Assembly (NCBI GenBank): GCA_004014935.1
Contig: CP025322.1
Span: forward strand, 1,550,001 to 1,614,000
Direction: 5' to 3'
DNA: 64,000 nucleotides
Source: Saccharomycopsis malanga
Taxonomy: Eukaryota; Ascomycota; Saccharomycetes; Ascoideales; Saccharomycopsidaceae
A program made the position numbers and the translations under genes. Shown one piece after another: positions 52,113 through 63,299 of this stretch (position 1 is the first letter of the stretch; each line of letters starts with the position of its first letter). Below the pieces are notes generated by a model. It made no database searches, was not told the DNA's origin, and saw only the letters and a list, made by a program, of their open reading frames with translations.

Positions 52113-52748
52113 TGTTAACTGTGACGTTTATACTGGTAAAGCATTAATGTGTAGACAAGAAGACAAACAAAGAGTGAAATAAAGCGGAAATGAGGAAAAG
52201 TAAATTTCCATCACGGAGCCATAACATGCATACTTTTTATAGTGAACAAGGGTGAATGTTTTAGTTAATAATTTGGAAAATATGAAAAAATAAAACAGAG
52301 ATGAAAGTTTGTTTGGAAAAGAAAAATGTTGAATAATTTCTAGTTGGTTTACTAAAGTCTGCCTTGAGGTTAACAAAAATCAAAACATAATACCTGTAAA
52401 GTCCGTAAAAATATAAATCCAGTGAGGCAAACCCAATAATCTTAAGAATAGATCAAATGTTTATACCAAATAAACAGAAACCAAACATTGGGGATTTTAA
52501 ATCATATATCAACAATTAAATTCATAAGTTTTGATTTTTACAAATTTAACAAGATATCATTTACAAACTTTCAAACAAGAAAACATTAATTATCAAACAA
52601 AAAAAATAGAATATAAGCGACACGCAGAAGAATAAAAGTAGATGAATCCAATGATTGAATGGTAAACAGTGGTCCTATTGTACATCAGTATTGTAACCCA
52701 ACAAACCATATGATCAATTGACATAAAGGTGAACGTGTTTTACAAAAG
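52113..52748. other. NUS1 promoter / globin 3' flank
   Basis: About 640 bp, AT-rich. It holds the NUS1 promoter and the 3'UTR of the globin gene. No other feature recognised. Confidence 0.45.
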
Positions 52749-53720
52749 TTAAGAATGTCTAGAAAGTCTAGATTTGAAAAACAGCAAATTTTTTTTTGTT
52801 TTCTGATGGTTGTAAGAATGACTGTTCTTGAAATCAACATTACTAGGCTGTTTTTTCAAAGTATGATGCACGTCATTACCAAATGTTGACGGCGTAGGAC
52901 TAACATCATTTTCAGTCGGTATAACAATAGACTTCTTTCTATTTATTTGTTGCTGAGAACTTGAAGAAGAAGTATCTATGAGCTTGCTGAATTCGAATTG
53001 ATCGTCTTCCATCACTACTGCGTCTGCATTATAACCATACTGGATGATCGAGTTGGATAAGAAACAATATATTTTGATCCACGCGGCCTCGACCTCTGGA
53101 CTAAAAGAATCACCAAATCTTTCAGCTAGAGCATTGATAAATGCAATCCCCATATACTCAAAAAAAACAGGCTCAGCTCCAAAGACTCTGGAATGTCTTC
53201 TTCCCAAGTTTTCCAAAAAATTGTTCATGACACTCAAATTTTCCAAGTTCATAACAGCAGTATACATGATTCCTGAAAAGGATATTGTTTGATGTTTGAT
53301 TGAAGGCAAAACATTGTGCAACTCCGGGTGTGCTTCAAGCAAATCCTCATAGACTTCTCTCCAAAAATGATGTGACGAAAACATAGAAGAAGTCGGCTTT
53401 GGGAATGGTTTATCATTAACATTAGCTGCCGAGTATTCTGTCTCTACCTTGGCAACTGTGCTACACCATGTGGTTCTAATTATTGTTATTTCCTTCTGGT
53501 CAAATCTCGAGTATTCCAAGGCAAATGGTAAAGGGGGGACGTTTTGTTGAGGCGTGTAAACCAGCTGTTTATCACCGTAGACTGATTTTGTACTTGTATT
53601 CGAGGATAGTAAAGTATTTTTGTCTGACGAGGATATACTTCCTATTTCAGACCTCGAGGATGAAGAGTATATTCCATTTTGTGAAAGTTTGGAAGGTTCA
53701 GATAATTGTGATGCCAGCAT
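52749..53720 (-). CDS. Fungal globin-domain protein
   Basis: 323-aa protein with a globin fold from about residue 75 to 245. A histidine in the distal-type segment (SIKHQTIS) and a proximal-type histidine in LGRRHSRVFG can serve as heme ligands. The segments FWREVYEDLLEAHPEL, FLENLGRRHSRVF and AWIKIYCFLSNSIIQYGYN match the fungal globin-type proteins related to S. cerevisiae YNL234W. Flanking N- and C-terminal regions are Ser-rich and low-complexity; no reductase domain is attached, so this is not a flavohemoglobin. A likely heme or gas sensor or oxidative-stress protein, but no function is proved. The ATG at 53720 is followed by MLASQLSEPSKLS. Confidence 0.8.
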   Translation of the reverse strand: MLASQLSEPSKLSQNGIYSSSSRSEIGSISSSDKNTLLSSNTSTKSVYGDKQLVYTPQQNVPPLPFALEYSRFDQKEITIIRTTWCSTVAKVETEYSAANVNDKPFPKPTSSMFSSHHFWREVYEDLLEAHPELHNVLPSIKHQTISFSGIMYTAVMNLENLSVMNNFLENLGRRHSRVFGAEPVFFEYMGIAFINALAERFGDSFSPEVEAAWIKIYCFLSNSIIQYGYNADAVVMEDDQFEFSKLIDTSSSSSQQQINRKKSIVIPTENDVSPTPSTFGNDVHHTLKKQPSNVDFKNSHSYNHQKTKKNLLFFKSRLSRHS

Positions 53721-55457
53721 TTTATTTAATACAATTGTGGTGTTTTACGAGTTTAACTGCATTCGAACAGCCAATGTTTCGGTATTTATACAAGACTTTA
53801 CTGACAGCTCAGACATTTGCTGTGACACAACTTAAACAGTTTTAAAATGGGTACAGCAGCTAGTTGCATAGTTTGGATACTATGTATCGCCAACAGCCAG
53901 TCTCCACCATATTGGGATTGCAACACCTAAGAGTGCAGCTGCCATGCAGTTGCCTTTTGGCGCTAAAAGCCATTAACAAAAGAAAACTCGACCCTATCAA
54001 CAGAAGCTACAGCAAAGGGGAGGGTCTATTTTCCAACTTTGGCTGAATGTCTTAAAATTGAACAGCGAGTAAAAAACAATGCATTCTTATGCATTCGGGC
54101 CTTACTGGAATAATCTGAATAAAAGTCTTTAAAAGAGTATATTTATCCTAAAACTAATGTTAGCTGTAGTAACAAATGGTATCAATGTCCAAGCAGAAAT
54201 TTTTTCCCATTTTGTTAATAAACAATGCGAGAAACTTTCCCCATTACACTAGGGGAATTTCATTCGTAAGCTGCGGCGTAAACTGAGACTGAAGAGCACA
54301 CTACTGTATAGTTAATATTGCAGATTGACAACTTTACACGGGGATGTTTAGGACTCGGGCTGGGTCTCAGATTAAAAGACACTTGTTATAATCAAAAAAA
54401 GACTTGGTATACTTTCATTTAGTTTACAAAATGTGAATATAAACATTTCAAAAGTATTTTATTTGAAAATATTCAATGTAGGAACGCTTTTTCTTAACCC
54501 AATTCCAGTTTACCAAACAATGAGAAACTTAACAGACTAGGGGTACTTAACGTATAAACGGTTATAATAGTAAACTTTTTAATTTGTTAGTCTCGTAGGT
54601 AACGACGTACTAAGTCTCTCCATGGGTGGCCTAATTCATTTTTGTCTAGCCCAATGTGCAATTCCCCCATTTTGGGCTCGTTTTTTCTTTATTACGCTAA
54701 GTTCCGATAAGATGATGAGTTACATTTCCCAGGATTTATCAGATATCTGCGGCCAAACACAGTGGCAGCAAAGATGCAGCTTTTACGGCGACTTTCGTTC
54801 ATATCTTATGGCTTCTATATGGTTTACAAAGTTCTACCAATCATTGTATGATAGCTCGTTTCATGTAAAATCAATAAGACTTGTTTACCGAAATACTAAC
54901 ATTAGCGAATGAAAAATAAATAAATAATCTCTATCTAATTGTTAATAAATACTGCACATAATCTCGTAAATCATGTGTGCCAGATATCATTAAATACATC
55001 TCAGACATGTAAGGAAGGGGCTCTACACATTACTTTGTAAATTGACATTTATTGCCGAGAATCTTTTACCAAGCCAAGCACCGAGCTGCAGAAAAGACTT
55101 TTTGGTTATATTTCCGCCCTTCGGTGCGTTATTTTTCTGCCCGAGGACTTTCGCGTATACTTCTTGCCTCTTTCGGAAACAGCATGCTCCACACAACCGT
55201 GCCACTAACCACAGAAGATATTCAACATGAGAGGCATTTTGTTTGTGTAGAAGTGACAATAAAGCTTCTGTTGATCATAATATATAGAGAGTATTATAGA
55301 ATATGTAGTGAATGAATGTATTTCGACCAGATTTTTAGCATGATTTGTAAATCAAAGTTTGTATATCTTTTGCTATAAAAAATAAGCATACCGGCATTCC
55401 CAGTGGATTTATCATAATAATCATATATTATCCAAGTGATCTCTTGAAAAGTGCCAA
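53721..55457. other. Long spacer, globin / AMA1
   Basis: About 1.7 kb between the divergent globin and AMA1 genes. Two less AT-rich blocks stand out: 53870-54060 and 55040-55250. Neither has a credible coding frame. The ORF 54622-54912 (plus) is not supported by any feature. No SINE-like or LTR copy found. Confidence 0.45.
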
Positions 55458-57138
55458 ATGATGGATAGGTATATTCCATCTGACTCGTCAGCAATGGCAT
55501 ATCGCTCTCTCCCGAACAATCTTACAAATAGACGATCTATGCCCAATTTGTACGGTTCTCTCAGTCCAGCAGCGCATAGTGTTTTTGAAAGTTCTGTTGA
55601 TAGAAGAAGTACAACTGCTGGATCTATGATCCAAGGTAGAGAGTCTCTTTCATCAGGGAGTCAAGTTGGTCAAAGTCCAAAACCTTTCCAATACAAAGGC
55701 GTGCTTGCACAAGCTCTTGGTTTCGATTCAAAGAAAAAGGTTCTCAATTTTCGTCCTTCTAGTAGACGTTTCAAGTCAATCAAAGGAAATTCACAAAGTA
55801 GGGCAAATTCAAGTAGACGTCGAACCAACCGCGAGACCGAAGACCATTCGAACATTAGTACTGAAAGCGTAGCCCCCTTGTTATCCATGTTATCACCAGA
55901 GTTTGCTTCAATGTATCTTACGCAGCCAGAAGGAGAAACAGATTCTCATGTGAAGGAACCCAGAAAGAAAGTCAAAGTCCAAATCCCACATAAGGTCTTG
56001 GATGCTCCTGGATTGAGAAACGATTTCTATTCAAACCTGATATCATGGTCAAAATCTTCAGGGTCAGTTTCCGTAGGGCTTGGTGCAAATATCTATTTAT
56101 GGAGTGAGGAGCAAGGAGCAGTTCCTTTGCCAGTGAATGGATACGACATTATCACGACTCTCATGTTTTCCGAGGACGATTATCTAATAGCTGGGACAAA
56201 ATCAGGAAAAGTAGTATTATACTCCCAATCATCGCGGAGCATCTTGTCCGAATATGCCAACCTAGGAAATGGTGTATGCTGTTTTCAATGGCTTCCAGGT
56301 TCTTCAAAAGCTTTTTTTGCTGGAAATGAGACGGGTGAAGTGACTTATTTTGAAATTGAAAAAACCATAAGCGAAAGTCGACTTCAAGTTCGGCGAACTT
56401 TCAAAACTCATGAACAACAAGTTTGCGGTATGCTATTATAGTCTGTTGATTTAACTTTGATTTTTGTGTTTGCTAACAAAATAGGAATTGCTATTTCAAA
56501 TGATACTCAACAAATAGCAGTAGGAGGTAATGATAATTGTTGTACCATATGGAATATATCAGACCCTTTGAACCCAGTATTGAAATACAGCTTACCACAT
56601 CAAGCAGCAGTGAAAGCCATTGCATACTGTCCTTGGTCAAACTCTCTTTTGGCTACTGGCGGAGGTAGTAAAGACAGAACAATTAGGTAAGAAAAATAAA
56701 ATACATTACATTAACCTGCTCATTCTGATTAACATAGATATTAGGTTTTGGCACACAAATTCAGGCACGTTGCTGGATTCCTTGAATACTAAAGGTCAGA
56801 TTACTTCACTTGTATGGTCTCGTAGCAACAAACAAATTGTAGCCACATTTGGTTTCGGTAATGCTACAGATCCCATATTGATTTCTGTATATTCATATCC
56901 AAAGACAGCCCCTTTAATACAGGTACCAGCCACACCCAATCTTAGGGTGCTGTCTGCCGTTCCATCACCAGACCATAAATCGATATGTGTGGCAACCAAT
57001 GACGAAACAGTGCGGTTCTACCAGTTATGGACAGCAGAGGCAGGCCTTGCTGCAGATGCTCAAGAGGAAGGTGTTTTTGGAAGCGATTTGATAGAGCTGT
57101 GTGAAGGTATCAGTAAAACTGGGGGAATCATAAGATGA
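55458..57138 (+). CDS. AMA1: Meiosis-type APC/C activator Ama1 (three exons)
   Basis: WD40-repeat activator of the anaphase-promoting complex, 521 aa from exons 55458-56427, 56485-56686 and 56745-57138. Intron 1 is 57 bp (56428-56484, donor GTATGC, branch-like GCTAAC); intron 2 is 58 bp (56687-56744, donor GTAAGA, branch-like GATTAAC). Both joins keep the WD repeats in frame (QQVCGIAISNDTQQIAVGGND; KDRTIRFWHTNSG). Motifs: the N-terminal C-box-like DRYIPSD at residues 3-9; the entry to the propeller, VLDAPGLRNDFYSNLISWS; and the C-terminal IR tail (GGIIR), which docks the APC/C. The PGLRNDFY and overall size are closest to Ama1, which in S. cerevisiae is itself spliced under Mer1 control in meiosis. 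Cdh1 is the alternative, but the length and N-terminus favour Ama1. Confidence 0.82.
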
Positions 57139-57417
57139 GTTTATGCAATTAGTTAATAAAAATGAAGTTGAAAATGTTCCTAAAACTAATTTGCAATGTA
57201 CTATTTTACAAAATAATAACTAATAATGTGAATATATTATTAATTTTGTTTTTGTATAATAGTTTATAGGATTGAGCCTATATTTTTAGTTCCGTAAACG
57301 AATGCTTTACCATTGTCTGATTCTAGCTTATAATACACATATTTTTTATTCATGTGAAGTATCTTCAAGTATAAAAGTGAGTTTTTTATAACAGCAATAC
57401 TTTAAAACTATGAGACA

Positions 57418-58998
57418 TCACGCCGGAACACCTTCGTACTCATTTTCGGTAAAGTCTGCCACAAGCTTTTTCCAGTATTTTCTGTTCTTCTGAATTGGTA
57501 CCTTTTGGGCACTGGTTATCAAAATCAACGAAAAGACAAAAATAATAAATACTGAGATGGGGATAATAATTCCTATGAATCTCTGGTTTTCGCTCACATC
57601 CGTATAAGGACAAAGTGTATCTGGACCGCCTGAAACCCAACAATTATCATCGGCGATGTCGTTTATATCAAGCCACACTGGATCTTTGATATTATTTTTG
57701 TTCAAATGGTGAATCAAAGATGACTGGATTAACGCAGTCTTAGGCAAACTGAAGTTGAAATGTTCCGTACGGCTGTCGCTACAGGAGCCAGCTGCTTCAA
57801 AATAGGACTTTTGATTAGTGGTTATTTTCCAATTTAAAGAGTTTTCTCTGGCTTGGCAAGCCACCTTGTGGCTTTTGTAACAATTTTCAACATACCAGCC
57901 ACCGTTGTAGAGCACTGCACATTGATACGCTATCTGAGCACGTTGATCTTCTGGAAATAAGTATTTGTTATGTTCGGCCAATGTTCTGGCTTCTTTTTGG
58001 TCTATGGGCTGACCTGGAGCCCATGCCCAAGAGATGTTAGCAAGTAACGTATTATTGGATGTATGATCGTTGATTATTGTGGTGATACCATTAAGCATAA
58101 TATCGCGTAGAACAGAACTATTAGTATTGGAAACCACTGTAAACTTCCAGCTTTGCTGGTTCAATTTATTGTATTCGTAAAGCGAGAAATTTTTCGCTAA
58201 TGGATTAATTTGATTAGATTCGATATAAGTGTATTGGAACATTTTGTTTGAATTGGGGAGCGGATCATTATTTCTAAAAAATAATGAGGGCTCGTTGAGT
58301 TTGTAGGATGATGAATGAATATCGTTTTGCCAAATCATAGCAATGAAACGTTTGTTTTGTTTGAATAAGAAATCTTGGAGAGACGGATAAGACAGTTTGT
58401 AGTCTGAAGGACGATATAAATCAGGGCCAAAGACGTCCTGCAATGCATTGGATAGATTTGTAGTGATATTGAACTGTTGGATGTTGCTATTATTAGAGCT
58501 TTGAAGTGGGTGCAAGTTGAAAATAAGCTGTTTCATTGTAGCTGAGGAATTTTGAGTAGAAGTGTCATTATGATAAGGGATTTTTTTCAAAACATCATGT
58601 AATGTGAAATTGAACTGGCATGTGGGGCTTTGAGCTATGACATGACCAATAACGGTTTCTGATTTTTCATCACTCGATAAATAATTGCCGGAAGGACAAA
58701 GTTGCCATCCATTCAACTTGGAGTTCCAGAACAAATCCAAAAGCAAGACATTTGCATTGCTGGAGCCTAGAATAGTCGGAAGACGTTTCAACGACCTTTG
58801 AGTATATCCATATTTTTGAAACACCGTTGCAGACAAGTTGAGTCCAACAAGAGGAATTTTATCTATCGTGGTATCAAAGCTTAACAATTTTTGAGAAAAG
58901 GCACTTATCGAAGGCTCGTCTTTTAAATAAGCAGACGTTGCAGAATGCACTGTCCAAACAAGGCACACTATGTGAAGAAGTTGTATTATTGATATCAT
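57418..58998 (-). CDS. MTC6: Mtc6-like single-pass membrane protein
   Basis: 526-aa type I membrane protein, the same length as S. cerevisiae Mtc6 (maintenance of telomere capping). A signal peptide (residues 1-20, MISIIQLLHIVCLVWTV) is followed by a large luminal/extracellular domain with about a dozen NxS/T sites and conserved cysteines (CPSGNYL, CQFNF, CYKSHKVACQARENSLNWK). One hydrophobic segment (about 480-503, IGIIIPISVFIIFVFSLILIT) and a short cytosolic tail ending NEYEGVPA follow. This arrangement matches the family. The S. cerevisiae gene came from a genetic screen with cdc13; the protein's molecular role is not known. It shares a 250-bp divergent promoter with ALG10. Confidence 0.85.
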   Translation of the reverse strand: MISIIQLLHIVCLVWTVHSATSAYLKDEPSISAFSQKLLSFDTTIDKIPLVGLNLSATVFQKYGYTQRSLKRLPTILGSSNANVLLLDLFWNSKLNGWQLCPSGNYLSSDEKSETVIGHVIAQSPTCQFNFTLHDVLKKIPYHNDTSTQNSSATMKQLIFNLHPLQSSNNSNIQQFNITTNLSNALQDVFGPDLYRPSDYKLSYPSLQDFLFKQNKRFIAMIWQNDIHSSSYKLNEPSLFFRNNDPLPNSNKMFQYTYIESNQINPLAKNFSLYEYNKLNQQSWKFTVVSNTNSSVLRDIMLNGITTIINDHTSNNTLLANISWAWAPGQPIDQKEARTLAEHNKYLFPEDQRAQIAYQCAVLYNGGWYVENCYKSHKVACQARENSLNWKITTNQKSYFEAAGSCSDSRTEHFNFSLPKTALIQSSLIHHLNKNNIKDPVWLDINDIADDNCWVSGGPDTLCPYTDVSENQRFIGIIIPISVFIIFVFSLILITSAQKVPIQKNRKYWKKLVADFTENEYEGVPA

Positions 58999-59248
58999 CT
59001 GCTATATCATCATAAGGCTATTGGTATATTTTAAAAGATTATGAGATCTTCAATTATGAAAACTGTCAATATAATGATCAAATGTAAGCTTATAATGTTT
59101 ATTTTTCATGCGTATTCTTTTTCGTAAGTATATAATGCGCTTTAAACTGAACATTTTACAACTATAGGCCTGTTGAAATACAATGAGATATTATACAAAG
59201 AAAAATCAAATGCAAATATAGGAAACAAATTAACCAAAAAACTGCGAA

Positions 59249-60847
59249 ATGTCTGACAAAAAGAAGAACAATCTGACGTACAACTTGGACATATTGAAAC
59301 GTGTAGATTTCTGGATAACGTATCCTATTGCACTTGTTTTCGTCTGCTATTCGTTTTTCTTGATATCTAACCGTTATGTAAACTACCAATACATTGTGAG
59401 TATTCTGTTGGTTTTTATTTTTTTGGTCTGCAAAACATCTGCTAACATCCAGGACGAAATCTTTCACATTCCACAGGCTCAACAGTACTGCAATGAAAAC
59501 TTTGATTACTGGGATCCTAAAATCACCACCCCTCCAGGACTATACGTTCTAGCGTATATTTACAAACGTATATTGAATACGAACCCATATGGGCTCAGTT
59601 TCGAGTGTAATATCCCTATTTTACGGTCGCTAAATGTTTTTGGAGGAGCTTTTGTTTTCCCAGTGGTAGTACTTGTACCTATTGTTTTACGGTATCCATA
59701 TCGTCTCTGGGTGTCCAACATTGTCCTTACGCCTCTTATTACAATCTACTTCAGCTTATTCTATACTGACATATGGTCTACTGTGCTTATTTTGGCTTCC
59801 TTTGTTTGCTGTTACATCAATCCGTTTGGTTTCGCTTTGTCTTCTACAGTGGGTGCTCTTCTTGCTTTTCTTAGTCTTTGGTTTCGCCAAACCAACATTG
59901 TTTGGAGTGCCTTTAATCTTGTTGTGTTGATTGACAACGAGGTGAACAATAGCAAAGATGGATACGACATTGTCCAATATGAGAAAACACATCCATCACT
60001 AGTTAACATGTTTTCGATATTGAAACAGCATTATAATACCTTGTACAATTTGATAATAACCATATTAATATTCATACAAACAGCTTTATCAAACATCTTG
60101 TCAATAACCCCATTCCTCCTAAATTTTTTCCTATTCGCGTTGTTTTTATTTATCAATGGTGGCATCACCTTTGGTGACAAACAAAATCATATAAGCACTA
60201 TCCATATTCCTCAAGTATATTATTGCTTGCTTTTCATGGCTCTCCTCGGATGGCCAATTTTGATATCACAACAATCCCTCAAAAAATATATCAAGTTCAG
60301 CTTTGGGTCATTTTTGAGTTTGACTCGTACATTGCTTATCTATATTGTCATGCTCTACACTGTCAAGAAATTTACTGTCGTGCACCCATTTTTGCTAGCT
60401 GATAACCGTCATTACACCTTTTACATCTGGAAAAAAATCATAAATTTCAACACATACAGTCGTTACGCATTAGTCCCTATTTACCATTTCATAGCCACTA
60501 TAGTGTTGCAAAAATTCACCCTAAAAGCAGACGGCCAAACAAAGACACCAAACAGTATACTCATAATATTGGCTTTTGTATTCTGTACTTGTGCAACATT
60601 GGTCCCTTCACCGTTGTTTGAACCAAGATATTATATATTGCCTTATTTGTATTGGAGACTTCTAATTAATATCTCTTCCCAAGAACAAATGGCGCCGTTT
60701 GAACCAACTCGTTTCGTTGTGCTCCGTGCCTTGGCCTTGGAATTCATATGGTTCATGGCGCTCAACACTGTTGTTCTCTATGTATTTATCAATTTCCAGT
60801 TTACATGGGATAGCGAGCCTGATGTCATACAAAGAATTATTTGGTGA
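59249..60847 (+). CDS. ALG10: Alpha-1,2-glucosyltransferase Alg10 (Die2)
   Basis: ER enzyme that adds the third and last glucose to the dolichol-linked oligosaccharide before transfer to protein; 532 aa. The family signature is at residues 70-105: QDEIFHIPQAQQYC followed by WDPKITTPPGLYVLAYIY, a luminal loop carrying catalytic acidic residues. At least ten hydrophobic segments follow, and the conserved block HPFLLADNRHYTFYIWKK lies near residue 380, with PLFEPRYYILPY near 455. The frame is complete. Start ATG at 59249. Functionally linked to NUS1 in the same window, since both serve dolichol-linked glycosylation. Divergent from MTC6. Confidence 0.93.
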   Translation: MSDKKKNNLTYNLDILKRVDFWITYPIALVFVCYSFFLISNRYVNYQYIVSILLVFIFLVCKTSANIQDEIFHIPQAQQYCNENFDYWDPKITTPPGLYVLAYIYKRILNTNPYGLSFECNIPILRSLNVFGGAFVFPVVVLVPIVLRYPYRLWVSNIVLTPLITIYFSLFYTDIWSTVLILASFVCCYINPFGFALSSTVGALLAFLSLWFRQTNIVWSAFNLVVLIDNEVNNSKDGYDIVQYEKTHPSLVNMFSILKQHYNTLYNLIITILIFIQTALSNILSITPFLLNFFLFALFLFINGGITFGDKQNHISTIHIPQVYYCLLFMALLGWPILISQQSLKKYIKFSFGSFLSLTRTLLIYIVMLYTVKKFTVVHPFLLADNRHYTFYIWKKIINFNTYSRYALVPIYHFIATIVLQKFTLKADGQTKTPNSILIILAFVFCTCATLVPSPLFEPRYYILPYLYWRLLINISSQEQMAPFEPTRFVVLRALALEFIWFMALNTVVLYVFINFQFTWDSEPDVIQRIIW

Positions 60848-61583
60848 GACATAGAAAACTTCACAGTCTATATAGCTCAATGACAATCATCTTTATGCAG
60901 TAGTTGACTAAAGGAGAATCTAATTACATGACGGCACATCTTTTCCTACACTAATGTGATTCTATACTCCTTTCCTTCTTTTGTTTATACAAGATGCACA
61001 AATTGCCCAAATAATGACTATAGTCAATTTGAAACGATAAAAATAATAAAAATCTTTTATTACTACCCCAGTTCATCTCATTATATATGCGCCATGTGTA
61101 AAGGGACTTGATGAAACCCAGTGGGGAAAACCCAATTTATGTCACGCTCAATTTAAAACGATGTGAACAATAATATTATCACTAAACGCTTACCCATAAA
61201 CTACTTCTTTCATATACTATAAAAAGGGATATCCTTGAGTGATTTCCTTCGTTATTAATTACTCATTTTTGAGCTGGCTATCTTTTTGAAAAAGCAGTGT
61301 GTATTCAGTTTGTTACTTGCAATAACATTTGAAAAACTAACCATGTTAAACATAAATACCAGAAATGCAAACAAGTGTTCAAAATAAAATGCCATATATG
61401 GCAGTGGGAAACCACAGTATAGTACACAACAAAAATTCACCAAAAACAGAAAAATCATGCTGTAAGGAAGTAAAAATGCCAAATTTTAGAAAAAGAAAGA
61501 AAACGTAAAAAGAATAAAACAATATAGCTTTTTTTTTTTGAGAAAAGAGAAAAAAAATGTAAAAAAGAGGTATGAATAATGAA
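60848..61583. other. Convergent spacer, ALG10 / SMI1
   Basis: About 740 bp between convergent 3' ends, very AT-rich. It contains a short remnant (copy I) of the SINE-like 3' module. A poly-T/poly-A area near 61530-61560 is presumably part of the SMI1 3' end. Confidence 0.45.
61075..61124 (-). mobile_element. SINE-like element, copy I (fragment)
   Basis: A 50-bp minus-strand fragment, TTTCATCAAGTCCCTTTACA then CATGGCGCATATATA, closely matching the first half of the 3' module. No head, body or tail. Confidence 0.5.
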
Positions 61584-63299
61584 CTATATGGCAATGTTTT
61601 CGAACTGCTGGCTCAATTTTGCTTCAGTGTTGGATGTTTCGTAAGGCAAGATGGTTTCAGTGGTGATTCCGGAATTGCTTGATTTAGAAATATCAGGAAC
61701 ATCTTTTACAGATGGTTTTTCTTGATCGTTACCAGAAGAAGAAGTGGCGGTGGTGGAGGAAGCTTCAGATGAAAACTGTTGGGAGGAGGAAACTCTCGAT
61801 GAGTCAGCGTCTTCATCTTGATGAAGAATATTCACCAAGTATGGATTCGAACTTCCTACCTGTGGTTTTCCGGTTGAAATTTGTGTTGACTCTCCAATAT
61901 GGGAATCGTATGTGAGATCACCAAAGATATAACTAGAATCAACGGCAGGACTTTCACTTATATCTAGTAATTCTGTTTCTTCATAAGAATAATTTTTTGA
62001 TTGATCTTCTGTGTGTGAGGAAGTGGTGAAATCTGCTGAAATTGTTTTTTGGAACTTTAGTTTTGCTTTTTCCTTCTTTCGCTGCTCATAACTGGTGATG
62101 GTGCGTTGTTTAAGTACATCAAAATAATTTGATTCTTTTTTCAGTTTTCTGTCAAAGAAATAAAGATCACCATCACTAGCCATGATATCATCAATAAGTT
62201 CATCGTTTCTGATGATATAATTTCCGCTTTCCAAATCTTTGGCAAAATTCAAAAGAAAGTCGCCCCAAGTAGCTGCGACAACATACTTGATGTCAAACTC
62301 TCTTCCGAAAAGAATTACTTGGCCATACTTTCCATTTGCCGCGGGCGACAAGTCAATGGCCACATGGTTTCCGGCATTGTCTGTCAATATGGGAATCCAG
62401 TCTCTATGTGCATAGGCATCATGTACGGTGTTGGGTGGTATGGACGATTGGCGGTTCAAATTTGATTTTACGGCATCCAAATTGATGGCTTTATCACTTA
62501 CGTCATATTTAAGAGTAGTTCTTTTCAAATCTTCTTCCAAATCAGGATTAACTTCGTAATTGAATGTTTCTAACGATTTGTATTGAACAGATGAGGACGT
62601 TTCTTTGTGTTGTTCTGCTTTATTGTTATGGAATTTTGTTTCATGTGTCAATTCAGGTGATCTTAGATTCTGCATGACATCCATGTTAAACTTCTTTTGA
62701 ACTATGCTACTGTTTACTTTATCCGAAACCTTTCTCCAGTTTCTGGTCATTTCCACAATTTTGTCAATGGACATCAACTCCAAAGTATAAAACAAGCCCG
62801 AGTTGTCTTTGAAACTTCCCGAAAGATCCTGCCCATCATGGATTCTCAAACTAGTCACTACAGAGGGCGGGAGCTCAATATCCAAATCCTGTTCAGCTTT
62901 GGATATATCTTTTCTTGTCACCCCTGGATTGAGGGTCTGCCCGAGCTCCTCGTGATGTTTGTTGGTCCACAATTCAATGTGTCGCCATGCGAGAATCGTT
63001 TCACTGACTCCTTCATTCTGTATATCGAAATCGCCAGAAAGCGCAACCTGTGGAGAGTTGAACGAGTTGTTGAGTATAGGCGACGTGAGCTTAGATGACG
63101 ATACATGGGAGTTGCGTCTACTGCCAGATAGAGAAGGACTCATAGGATCAGGCAACTCGGATTTCTTTTGCATATAACTGTTTCTTTTGCAACTTGTGTC
63201 AAACTCGTCCGCTTCATAATCCGCATATCTGTCGTTCGTGTTGAACAGGTATAAAAACTGTTGAAGCTTCTTTCCTATAAGATTTTGTTTTTTAGGCAT
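61584..63299 (-). CDS. SMI1: Smi1/Knr4 cell-wall and signalling regulator
   Basis: 571-aa protein (505 in S. cerevisiae). From the ATG at 63299 (MPKKQNLIGKKLQQFLYLFNT); upstream in-frame codons start at a TTG. The Smi1/Knr4 core is at about residues 110-400: a helical WRHIELWTNKHHEELGQTLNPGV segment, then ELPPSVVTSLRIHDGQDL (the conserved domain's key segment), YAHRDWIPILTDNAGNHVAIDLSP, and GQVILFGREFDIKYVVA with WGDFL. The C-terminal third is low-complexity and Ser/Thr/Glu-rich. Smi1 is an intrinsically disordered hub that works with the Slt2 MAP kinase pathway and calcineurin in cell-wall glucan synthesis. All conserved blocks are present. The upstream region contains a GC-rich repeat island (63573-63657). 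Confidence 0.93.
   Translation of the reverse strand: MPKKQNLIGKKLQQFLYLFNTNDRYADYEADEFDTSCKRNSYMQKKSELPDPMSPSLSGSRRNSHVSSSKLTSPILNNSFNSPQVALSGDFDIQNEGVSETILAWRHIELWTNKHHEELGQTLNPGVTRKDISKAEQDLDIELPPSVVTSLRIHDGQDLSGSFKDNSGLFYTLELMSIDKIVEMTRNWRKVSDKVNSSIVQKKFNMDVMQNLRSPELTHETKFHNNKAEQHKETSSSVQYKSLETFNYEVNPDLEEDLKRTTLKYDVSDKAINLDAVKSNLNRQSSIPPNTVHDAYAHRDWIPILTDNAGNHVAIDLSPAANGKYGQVILFGREFDIKYVVAATWGDFLLNFAKDLESGNYIIRNDELIDDIMASDGDLYFFDRKLKKESNYFDVLKQRTITSYEQRKKEKAKLKFQKTISADFTTSSHTEDQSKNYSYEETELLDISESPAVDSSYIFGDLTYDSHIGESTQISTGKPQVGSSNPYLVNILHQDEDADSSRVSSSQQFSSEASSTTATSSSGNDQEKPSVKDVPDISKSSNSGITTETILPYETSNTEAKLSQQFENIAI

Noticed and set aside
54622-54912. 96-aa ORF in the globin-AMA1 spacer
   Set aside because: No family features, no conserved motifs and ordinary AT-rich context.
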